Below are positions 1-8,561 of a DNA stretch of 64,000 bases, piece by piece. Where the stretch lies: NCBI GenBank assembly GCA_024336345.1, contig JANFOG010000021.1:62001-126000 (forward strand), written 5' to 3'. The position numbers were made by a program, and so were the translations under genes. The stretch's first letter is position 1; each line of letters opens with the position of its first letter. The notes beneath the pieces are model-generated. The model saw only the letters and a list, made by a program, of their open reading frames with translations. It was not told the origin of the DNA and ran no database searches. The stretch comes from Mariannaea sp. PMI_226. Taxonomy: Eukaryota > Ascomycota > Sordariomycetes > Hypocreales > Nectriaceae.

Positions 1-112
1 CCGCCCAGTTGGGCCACTCTGCCCAGACTTCGTTCAAAAGGTTCATGACAGCTTGCTCATGGTCATCATTTTCCTGGCTGATAGACCTGCGCACGCCCTG
101 ATTGTTAGCCAT
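1..112 (-). CDS. Start of an unidentified protein, cut by the window edge
   Basis: An open frame begins with ATG at 112-110 on the minus strand and stays open for 37 codons to the window edge. The piece begins MANNQGVRRS and is acidic and polar (ENDDHEQ), followed by the tryptophan-rich stretch NEVWAEWPNWA. Nothing in it identifies a family. It could be the N-terminus of a real gene whose body lies outside the window, or a chance frame. The neighbouring DNA on its right is a repeat and pseudogenes, so a relic is also possible. Confidence 0.35.
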   Translation of the reverse strand, partial: MANNQGVRRSISQENDDHEQAVMNLLNEVWAEWPNWA

Positions 113-370
113 GCCGATTGATTGGTTGATGTATAGCGTAGGTGTTTAGTGTCTGGAGTTGATGCCAGAGATGTAGATGGCATTCCTAGGTGAAGCGTTG
201 ATGGATAGGGGCTGACAGTCAAGAAAACCGGTTATGAATTAGGCAAGTGATAAGCATTAGTAAGTCATGGTAGCCGCGGTTAGGGTGGGTCTCTACTAAC
301 AATTCATTCATCACATGAAGGGGCTGGGTTATAGAAGAGTCTATATAAATCTAAAATCCACTATTAAATG

Positions 371-600
371 TAACAGTCTGACTTATTCCCAAGGGGTAAA
401 CTGGTGGCAGTATGTTTTTGTTAGCGGAGAGTATCGGAGGCGATACTAGAAGTTTGGTAGATAGAAATAGGGTTACGTTTAGTAATGCATAAGTAAGTTG
501 TGATAACTAGATCAAATTGAAAGCTGAGTAGCTAAGTAGACTATCTAGTAGTAATGACTGTGATTTATATACTAAGTGGAAGGGAGAGGCAACAAGGGTC
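371..600 (-). repeat. Diverged inverted copy of the 6195-6415 repeat
   Basis: Read on the minus strand, this stretch lines up with 6195-6415 on the plus strand. Shared landmarks in the same order are a TATAAA-like start (tatataaatcacag against tacataaaccacag), the block agtctacttag, ctactcagctttca, cttrtgcattac, ctctccgctaac, tttaccccttggg and gtcagac. Identity is moderate, with several indels. The order of landmarks suggests two old copies of one mobile or subtelomeric element, possibly an LTR or solo LTR, but no transposase, integrase or reverse transcriptase frame is visible beside either copy. Confidence 0.55.
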
Positions 601-1229
601 TCTGAGCCGCCATTGGTGGGCGAGATGATTTCTTGTGAGTTTGTTGGGATGGGTGGACCTGTGTGCGTACTTGTTGGCTCGGATTGTGTTGCCTCAGCGT
701 CAAGAGGGGACTCAGTTAACTGATGTTGCGGATGAGAAAGGGGAGTACTGGATTCCGAATTTCTTTGCAGGGTTGCTGCCTCCAGCTGGCGTCTCGAAAT
801 GTCACCGTGCTCCAAATCAAGCGGTACGGCTATCTCCACTCCAAAGTCCGAAGCGCCCCTTACAGGTTTCCATTGCTCGCCCGACCTGTAATCGAGTATC
901 CAGCGCATTCGAGGTTTGCATTGGAACATCGTCGACAAAATAAGCCGTGTCTCATCACAGTTCAGATGTCTAGACCTGCAGGTCATACATCCTGAGAGCG
1001 TTTTGACTCTGAGTACCAACGTGATAAGCGGTAGGAAGGGAACTGACGTGAGACTATGCCTCTTGGCGGGCATGTATACCAAATCGAGCTGGCCAATTGA
1101 CATATTGGAACAAGCCAAGAAGGTGTTCAGGTGGGTGGTGGGGAACAAGACCATGAATTGACTACCCCTGGGCAATCCCCCGCTGCTGAGCTGACTTCCA
1201 AGTTGTGCAGCTGTCAGTACTAGGGGCAT
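600..1229 (-). pseudogene. Relic of a Zn(II)2Cys6 transcription factor
   Basis: The minus strand contains GCMTCRSRHLNCDET, the first half of a fungal Zn2Cys6 DNA-binding cluster (around 992-949). The second half, LFCRRCSNANLECAGYS, follows at once but one frame away. Put together these give the expected Cys-x2-Cys-x6-Cys then Cys-x2-Cys-x6-Cys pattern, so a small indel has split the domain. Downstream the first frame stays open with a Ser/Thr/Pro-rich linker (SSTPLSHPQHQ, SEPTSTHTGPP), normal for the region after the cluster. No middle homology region is present and the frame runs into the 371-600 repeat. This is a truncated, frameshifted gene, not a functional regulator. Confidence 0.6.
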
Positions 1230-1549
1230 CTCCAGTGTCCTGGAGAATGACCGTTTTGAGAATGAAAACTTAATCGTGATATTTGCTCATTTATGAAAAG
1301 TCTTGAGTAACATGAAGGTTTCTAGATTGGGTAAATTCTAATCCTCGCATTTGGTGAAGAGCAAGTAGTGAGGTAGGTGGATGACCGACTTCGAACCTCA
1401 ACGTTGAGAGCATTCGTAGAAATATGATATTTCTATATCTTCGCTTCCTTAATAGTGAATTCTCTCGTCATCCGCACATTTTCCTTTTACTTTCCACTTG
1501 GTTTCTGAATTCCCAAGCTTTTATTTCAAACTTTTGTATCTTCGACGCT
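1230..1549. other. Short gap without recognised content
   Basis: AT-rich sequence upstream of the aminotransferase relic. A pyrimidine-rich run (1425-1530) just before the ATG resembles a fungal core promoter. Nothing else was recognised. Confidence 0.4.
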
Positions 1550-2623
1550 ATGCCGTCCACCGTGACCATTCACCAAGTCAGAGCCCAGTTCCATGGATTG
1601 GATCAGGATCAAATCTTCCTGGAGAATGCAGCCGGTTCGCAAGTTGTTGCAAGCTGCATCGAGTCCATGAGCTACTTCATGGCGGACAAAAATGTCCAGC
1701 TGGGGTTTGACTATCCGCTCTCCCAGGAGGCCACTTCATGTTCTCACACTCATGAGTCTCACCTCCCGCCATGGGTGCAAGTCGCTCAGTGGAAAGACCT
1801 CAAGGTCAAGTGGTGGTTGCCCTTGCGAGACACCACAACCAACCCGAAGGTTGAGGCAGACGACCTGAAGGCGCAAAGACTTATCAACAATCGTACAAAG
1901 ATTGTGTGCTTTACGTACACCAGCAATGTTCTCGGGTCCGTCACGGACGTTGCTGCAGTGACTCGTAGTATTAAATCCATAAATCCGAATACCTTGGTTA
2001 GCGTCGACGGGGTCGCGTACACCCCCCATGCTGCTATCGATGTCCAAGCTTTCAGAGTCGACTTTTACTACTTCAGCTGGTACAAAGTCTACGGACCCCA
2101 TATTGCGACCAGATTTGTCGATGCGTTGGCTTTCAAGAACCTTGAGCCTTTGGGACATTTCTTCCTTCCTAAGACGAGCGCCCAGTACATACTGGGTCTC
2201 ACGAGGGGTAGCTACGAAGCCATGCAGAGCGTCTCCTCGGTGGTCGAGTACATCCACAGCGTTAATTAGACCTAGATTAAGAAACAAGAGGTTATATTGC
2301 AGGAGGAACTCTTTGCGTTTCATCCGATCTCGGTCAGACATTCAACTGTACGGTGACCCACCTTCCGATCAGAGTGTCAGAGTCCCGTCATTAGTTTCAG
2401 GGTTTCTGGTCGCTCCTCCGTGGAGGTGATACGTGAGCTCTGGGAGACGTCAAAGTGCGGACCAACTGCGGATAAATACTGGCCTAGAAAGTTGCTTGAA
2501 GATTTTCTCCACGTGGACGTGGAAGATGGAGTCATTCGTTGTTCCTTTCTGCATTACAATACTGTTGAAGAGATCCAAAGCTTGGTGTGTACCCTGGAGT
2601 TAATCCTGGATGCCAACGAATAG
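1550..2623 (+). pseudogene. Class V aminotransferase (cysteine desulfurase-like), decayed
   Basis: The frame starting at 1550 encodes a PLP-dependent class V aminotransferase. It has the N-terminal DQIFLENAAGSQV, then NVQLGFDYPLSQ, SNVLGSV, SVDGVAYTPHAAIDV and the PLP-lysine motif FSWYKVYGPH. Three lesions are visible. First, about 45 residues between YPLSQ and HESHLPPWV are missing, including the phosphate-binding region. Second, a stop at 2267-2269 is followed by the family tail continuing in another frame (LYGDPPSDQSVRVP). Third, another frame change near 2400 leads to the C-terminal block VEDGVIRCSFLHYNT, which ends at 2623. No intron model repairs these. It lies just before an amino-acid permease relic on the same strand, suggesting a former amino-acid utilisation pair. 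Confidence 0.8.
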
Positions 2624-2761
2624 AATGCAAATACGATATTAGCGTCAATAAGATTGATTGCGAATGTTACTTGGGAGCTGAGTAATCAGATAACTTCTTT
2701 GATAATTCCGTTTGATCTACTGTCCCTAGTCTTCCAGATTCATCATTTCAAGATATAGATT

Positions 2762-4170
2762 TGTCCCACTGCCATCGTTCGGCTTTGCAGCAGCTTGGGT
2801 CTATGTTCTCTCATGGGCCATCAACCTTCTGCTCGAGCCAACCGTATGCGCAATTACGATTGGATACTGGGACAGTGAAATGTGTCCAGGCATTTGGATT
2901 GCTGCTATCCTTGCGGCTATTACGACTCTCAACATCTTCGGTGCTCTAGGCTATGCGGAGGAGGAATTCTTGGCAGCCTGCTTTAAACTTGGCTCAAAGC
3001 TTGTGTTTGTGATCATCGCGCTTGTATTTGTCTATGGGAACTAGCCCTCTGAAGGCCGCTGTCACGAATACTGGGGTGCTCGTCTTAGACATGAGCCTGT
3101 GGCCTTCAAAAGCGGTTACAATGGCTTCTGCTCGGTCTTTGTCACAGGTACGCCCGAGGCTCTCCTCTAAGTATCTAGCAATGTTTTCTTATTCTGACGC
3201 TAATTGATTTCAGCGGCCTTTACATTTGCTGAAACCGAGCTTGTTGGCCTTGCGGAGGCAGAATCGCGTAACCCCACCACCGCCGTTCCAAGCGCAGTGA
3301 AACAGATTTTCTGGCGTATCATAATTTTTTTCCATCCTCGGTCTTTTCTTCATCGGGCTGCTAATCGACTGCCATGGCCCGGCTTTGTGATCATTCGGGT
3401 TGTATGCCGATCCCAAAGCGTCTCATTTTGTTCTCGTTGGCAAATACGCGAGCCTACGCGGCCTAGGTCATTTGATGAACACCGTAACCCTTTCTTCGAT
3501 GCTTTCCATTGGTATCGCATCAGTATACGGCGGTTCACTGACCGTGACGACAATCTGCCAGCAGGGCTATGCTCCCATGATGTTCACATATATTGACCGC
3601 GGAGGCCGATCACTGTCGTCAGTGTGTGCTATCATCACTTGCGGCTTACTTCCCTTCGTCAATCTGAGTGGTCAAGGCCAAGTGGTCTTCAATTGGGTTC
3701 TTTCTATTGTTGGATTAGCTGTGCTGTTTACATGGGTTCCCGCCCGCCTCGCCCATATTCGTTTCCGAGCCGTTTGGAAACTTCAGAACCACACCCCCAA
3801 CGAGATTCCATTCAAAATGCCTGCAGTTGTAAATGGTTCTTGGTTTTCTCTGATCGACATACTTAGAATATTCATCGCCCAGAATATGCTCCTCTTCTAG
3901 AACACTCAAATAGAGTCCGGCGCAGACTAATAGTGAAAACGCAATTTTATATCGCCATCACAGCGCCACGTGGGGAGAGTGGATTGGGCACCGTGGAAGG
4001 CTTTTTCATGTCATATCTTGGTTTCCCTATCGTTCTCGTATTCTGTACAATTGGGTATTTATGGAAGCGATAGGGCTGGCGTCCTTTAGCTGGGATTGAT
4101 GTGATATTAGGCGACGTGAGCATGATTGGGAAGCTATCCATGCTGATCGAGCTAGGATTACCTAGCTCCC
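2762..4170 (+). pseudogene. Amino-acid permease (Gap1-like), decayed
   Basis: Fragments in order match a fungal APC-family amino-acid permease: FGFAAAWVYVLSWAINLL, IAAILAAITTLNIFGALGYAEEEF, then after an intron (3149-3213) AFTFAETELVGLAEAESRNP, the segment VYGGSLTVTTICQQGYAPMMFTYIDR, GQVVFNWVLSI, LAHIRFRAVWKL, and finally the last membrane segment YLGFPIVLVFCTIGYLWKR near 4010-4075. The first third (about 150 residues, first transmembrane helices) is absent. There is an in-frame TAG near 3043, a frameshift in a run of T at about 3326, and further stops after 3387, 3897 and 4069. It is non-functional. Confidence 0.8.
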
Positions 4171-4416
4171 ATTGTGGAAGCTCATGTGGTGTATTCCGTT
4201 CTAGAAGGCTTTCCATATCTTCCAACTTTATTAGTTTTTATTCATCTAAGATGGCAATGGTAACATGGCGGATGCCGAAAGGTTTCAAAACTGAGCGAAA
4301 GAGTGAAGACTTCGATAATGCAAGACAGCAAGCTACTAGCAAGTACCACGTGCCTTCGTTCTCCATCATTCGATAGCATCCGCTAGAGAGCAACAACTGT
4401 GGTCAAACTACATATA

Positions 4417-5531
4417 CTAAGCCAACTTCAATGTCTTGGCTTCTGCTGCAACAACAGCTGGGATGTCTGCGAAGATATTGCCGCCCACTGGGGTCCAACC
4501 CAGTATTTTCCGTGCTCGGATTGACCTAACGCGGGAATTTGTACCCAAGTAAGCGGTCGAATACGGCCAAATTTTATCCGCTTCTTCTGGATTCACGCAT
4601 TCCACGTCGGTAGATTCCAGAAGCCCTTGCTTCAAAGCTACTTCAGCAATTTTCCTTGAAGCAGCGGTCCAGCTCAACTCTCCATTTTCAACAAAATAAA
4701 ACCCTCCTGCACCCCAAGCCGCAGAACCACCTCCTTGAGCAGCAGCCTCAACGAGCAACAAAAACAGATTTGAAACATCATGAATATGCACGGAACTCCA
4801 GACGTTCTTTCCTTGTCCAACGGAAAAGGCATACTTTCTCTGCAAAATGTGAGATGCCAATTCAGGGACCTGGATGCTTCTTGTATTGCCAGGGCCTCGC
4901 CCCAGGCCGAAAATGGCCGAGGGACAAACAATAGCTGTTTTCCCACCTTTTTTGCCGGCTTCAATAATTGTGAGATCCACTTCTTGGTGAGGCGCATTTT
5001 GTGTTGGAGTTAGCACTTTATCAAGACCATCATCATCGTCGGTGAATATCTCATCTCGCTCTTCACCATAAGTCCCAGCGGTGATGTCTGATGAACAAAC
5101 AATGTCGGACCCAGACAAATGAATAACGAACCCTGCGGTATGGGCTGGCTTGCGCGAAAAGCCCTCAGCAATGGCCTTTGCAGCCCCTTCATGCTCGCAG
5201 CTGGCCCAGTGGCATGTAATGTCGGCCTTTGATACCTGATCGGCAAGCAAGTTGAAATCGTCCAGGTCGCCGTACACCAAGTCCACGGACGGAAAGCGGC
5301 CTCTGACCAATTGGCCCTTTTCTTTGGATCGAACAAGAGCGGTGATGTGGTAGTCTGGGTGTTTCTCTACCACGTTATAGAGAGCGTCACCTCCAATGTA
5401 GCCGGTGGCCCCTGTCCTATTACCAATCATATTAGCCAAATGTCGCTTCAGGTCATTGATTCCCAGTCTGACACATTGCTCGGAAAGTGTCTTCAACTTG
5501 GCGAGCTGGCTTACAGAAAAATTCTTGTCAT
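4417..5531 (-). CDS. NAD(P)-dependent epimerase/dehydratase
   Basis: Two exons (5531-5515 and 5416-4417) give a 338-residue protein. The first coding exon is only 17 nt. Joining it restores MTRIFLTGATGYIGGD, the start of an extended short-chain dehydrogenase with the Rossmann motif TGATGYIGG at residues 7-15. The 98-nt intron has a GTAAGC donor and an ATAG acceptor. Later features fit the family: VDLVYGDLDD, HLSGSDIV, TAIVCPSAIFGLG and WSSVHIHDVSNLFLLL. Members act in the cytosol on nucleotide-sugar or alcohol/ketone substrates, and the substrate cannot be read here. It has no stops or frameshifts although pseudogenes flank it on both sides, so selection appears to have kept it. Confidence 0.88.
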
Positions 5532-5890
5532 CGTGTTCTAGTAAGGTCTGAGACTGTTATTACGCCAAGTTTTCAGTCCGAAACGTAGCCTCCTACTAAA
5601 TATTGTCTCAATCATTCTCCCAAGATTCATCAGAGAAAACTACCGAAACTAAATAGTCATACATTAGACATCTTCATGTAGACAGCCTATTCCGGTTCAC
5701 AGGTGAACCGTTTCTGACGTCACCAAACAGCAATTCTCGGGAAGCCATACTGTATGGGGGTAATAAAATGGCAGGTTTTAGCAAATGCTTTCTTTGGACT
5801 TTTCGCGAACCAGATCTGGAACTTAAACGAGACAGCTGAGAGCATCCATGGCAATTAGCACAGGATATTAACCCACATGGGGAAGCTCCG

Positions 5891-5957
5891 TCAACCATTG
5901 GCTCTGCTCGGCTTCTCTCTAAAAAGCCAGGCGCAACGCAACGCAGCCAATGGTTGA
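5891..5957. repeat. Inverted repeat with CCAAT boxes in both arms
   Basis: TCAACCATTGGCT at 5891-5903 is matched by its exact reverse complement at 5945-5957, giving 13-bp perfect arms around a 41-nt loop. A smaller pair, GGCTT and AAGCC, lies inside the loop. Each arm carries a CCAAT box, one inverted. It may be a paired site for the fungal CCAAT-binding complex or the remnant of a small inverted-repeat element. Confidence 0.7.
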
Positions 5958-6092
5958 TGAATAATCAACATACTCTTGGCAGTCTCGCACAGTGACTCCG
6001 AAGAAATTTCGCAAGGCCACTAGTGTCGCGGCCTGACCTGCGTCAGATCACGTGCAATAGTAACCTCACAGATTTCCAGCCAATCAACACAA

Positions 6093-6168
6093 GTTCGCTC
6101 AGGTTCACGCGTCAACCATGGCGAACTTGACAAAGTTCGTCATAGTTCGACCTCGAACTGCTGCGAAC
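6093..6168. promoter_or_regulatory. Cluster of GTTCG/CGAAC half-sites
   Basis: Six copies of GTTCG or its complement occur at 6093, 6122, 6135, 6145, 6154 and 6164. The last four start 10, 9 and 10 bp apart, close to one helical turn. That regular spacing suggests binding sites for a protein that sits on one face of DNA, though a chance cluster cannot be excluded. Confidence 0.35.
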
Positions 6169-6194
6169 AATTGACTAGTAGCTAGTACATAAAC

Positions 6195-6415
6195 CACAGC
6201 CATTACAATTTGATAGTCTACTTAGATACTCAGCTTTCAGTACAATCTGGTTACCACAATCTACTTGTGCATTACCATTACCAGACACAACACCTAGTGG
6301 CACGCCCGTCAAACGCCCAAAGCAACCAAAGCAACCGTACTCGGAGTCTCCATGATGCTCTCCGCTAACTTAAATCTATTGCGACCTGGTTTACCCCTTG
6401 GGGACTGGTCAGACA
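6195..6415 (+). repeat. Diverged inverted copy of the 371-600 repeat
   Basis: This is the plus-strand partner of 371-600, sharing at least seven landmark words in order, ending with tttaccccttggg and gtcagac. It directly precedes the GH10 relic and probably marks where the upstream part of that gene was lost. Confidence 0.55.
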
Positions 6416-6424
6416 ACTACAACC

Positions 6425-6965
6425 ACAGTACATATGTTGCTAGCCATTGGTGCGGCGATACTACGCCTGGGACGTGGTAAATGAGGCTTTGAACTTAGAT
6501 ACGTCTGACTATAAGTCGCTCCTTTATCAGGTCCTCGAAGAGGACGGATAGAGCTTGCCTTTCAAGAAGCTATGAATGCGGACATATCATGTTAAGCTGT
6601 ACTATAATGATGCAGGTATCGAGACACCTGACCCCAAAACGGGCAGGGCTGTTCGGATTATTCACTTGCTCTAGGGTAAAGCACTGCTAATATATAGCAT
6701 TGCTCTGCAGTTCCGCCTTGCTTCTGGGGTGTCCTCCTTAATTGATAATGACAAGTTCATATCAGCAATGGAATCACACGGAAAGACTGGGGTTGAGATT
6801 GCGTTGGCGGAGCAAGATGCTGGGATTGTTCCACCCTTCAATGACACAATTCTCGCTCGGCGTATGCAACTCATAATACTGTAGGTAAACTATGTGACGT
6901 AGGATTGAATGAATACTGACGGGAGGGCAGGTTGTGGGCGCAGTCTGCATCTTGCATTGGAATAA
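6425..6965 (+). pseudogene. GH10 endo-xylanase relic
   Basis: The segment YYAWDVVNEALN (6459-6494) is the hallmark of GH10 xylanases and contains the acid/base glutamate codon at 6483-6485. Downstream in shifting frames come KLYYND, then SHGKTGVEIALAEQD, which corresponds to the family stretch holding the nucleophile region (usually TELD, here AEQD), and PPFNDTILARRMQ. After a recognisable intron (donor at 6885, acceptor ending at 6930) VVGAVCILHW resembles the VVGAC block that follows in this family. The N-terminal half is missing, stops interrupt the frame, and the usual Glu of TELD is changed. It once encoded a secreted enzyme cutting beta-1,4-xylan. Confidence 0.75.
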
Positions 6966-8091
6966 AACTTTAGGGTTTTTCTAATCTATTTGGCTGGTTG
7001 CTTCACTATGAAGATACGGACGACGGAACATGCGAACAGGGCATCTCAATGGGTCTTTCTAGTGATAGCTAGATGCAATAGTAAGTTGTATAAGGCTACT
7101 GGTCCGCTCAACACGACTAGAGAAAATGCTAGAACAAGAAGACGAAACTTCGCATGAGATCCATACTTCATCAACTTATTGAGTACAGCCGAGTCACTAC
7201 TTTTACGGAGACAGTGTTAGAAGCCAGAATGTTACCTGCTGGAAGTTTAGACCAGGGGATTTCTTTTCCCTCCTTTCGTCCAACTCCTGGTATCAACCCT
7301 TGTTGGGATGCCATAGTTAGAATTGATATTTTTTTGGAGTTTCTTAGCAGCTGCAATGTCATGAGCAACTGATCCGAATGCAATTCATACCACAGTTCGG
7401 AAAAGTGGATAATTGGGAGAGGGCAATTTTCATTCAACGTAAAAGACCACCTACGTTGGTCGCCTCCCACTCTCTACTATTCACTACAGGAGGGTTAGCA
7501 CCGAGCACTTCAGTTTCGGAGCTTATTGTACCTTAGCCTGAATACTCGTCCGATAATCGGGTCGGTCTTGCCATACGTTGGGTTCAACAGCGTTATTTTG
7601 CTTGGGTGGACTTTGTGGCTTGTCTCGTTGGATAGAAATTAATTCATCGTACGATATAACTATGGTTTGCTGATTAGATGAAGTTTCGCCTGAGAAACTC
7701 TCTATTCGCTTTGATAAATACCTCCAATAAGTCCGATAGACTCGATAACGAACTTGCCGTCATCGCACTAATACAGAGATAGATATTAGGGTATGAAATC
7801 CCTTTTTGATTGCGAGCCGAAGTCTTCAGCCTTGCTTAATGCTTTCTAACCCGATATACATTCTTCAACATTGAGTCAAAATTAGGCTCAGGGATCGGGG
7901 TGGCAAGCACGACATATACTAGTACATATCCGTGTTAAGCATCGTTATTTCCACTCATTGACATAAGGGTGTATATTTTCAAATTTTATCATATCAGCCT
8001 ATCAGTCAACACGTATCCTCCAACCTAGTGTACCACCCATGGCGAATAATAGAGTAGGTTATATACCAACTCAAGCACATTCTGAAGGCTT
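6966..8091. other. Gene-poor stretch
   Basis: No recognisable protein or RNA gene on either strand. Short open frames (for example 7171-7470) show no family motif. The sequence is AT-rich with no clear repeats. Confidence 0.4.
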
Positions 8092-8561
8092 TTAAGCATT
8101 CGTCGAACTGATCAATGATTGAACACTGCAGGAATCATTAACCGAATATGCACCGCAGTGAGTCTCGCAATCAAGTAGGTGTTGGACACTGTTTCTAGGC
8201 TTTAATATACGTTCTGATTGGCAGGGTGGGGTGAGGCGAACAATTCCTTGAGTTGCACTCCGGTGAGTTGCGGCAAAATAGCGCCACCGACGCATGCGTA
8301 TCCGAGTTGAGCAGTAAAATCACCAGAGGAAGCGCTGAACTTCACTGGAGTCGTGGTGCCGCCATATTGATTGTTATCCTCGACTTGATTGATGGCGAGT
8401 AGGAGAACACCCGTATTCTCGGGGAAGCATCCGCTGTTCTTGATACCTGCAGATGCTGTGGGTGAAAGGCAGAAGGTGCTCGCATTTGCCAGAGGGTTAG
8501 CAGAGGCAGAGAGAAAAGAGAGAGAGAGAAGAACCGCAGTGGCAAGAATAGAGGGAGACAT
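8092..8561 (-). CDS. Small secreted cysteine-containing protein
   Basis: The ATG at 8561-8559 opens a signal peptide (MSPSILATAVLLSLSFLSASA) followed by a short secreted domain. Unspliced, the frame ends at 8202 after 119 residues. A 47-nt intron (donor GTATAT at 8210, acceptor GAG ending at 8164) would instead join a second exon, 8163-8092, giving 140 residues and a tail with THCGAY and NDSC. The spliced form has five cysteines. Visible segments include NSGCFPENTGVLLLAINQ and DFTAQLGYACVGG. No known family was recognised and it is not an evident hydrophobin. It is a good candidate for a species- or niche-specific secreted protein. Which C-terminus is used is uncertain. Confidence 0.6.

Larger units (their letters stand above)
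5532..6194. other. Upstream region with inverted repeats and motif clusters
   Basis: No coding sequence was recognised. The stretch contains a 13-bp inverted repeat with CCAAT boxes (5891-5957) and a cluster of GTTCG/CGAAC motifs (6093-6168), listed separately. A 10-bp word, CGTCAACCAT, occurs twice (5889-5898 and 6110-6119). Confidence 0.5.

Noticed and set aside
1736..2341. 201-codon minus-strand frame
   Set aside because: It is the antisense shadow of the class V aminotransferase relic.
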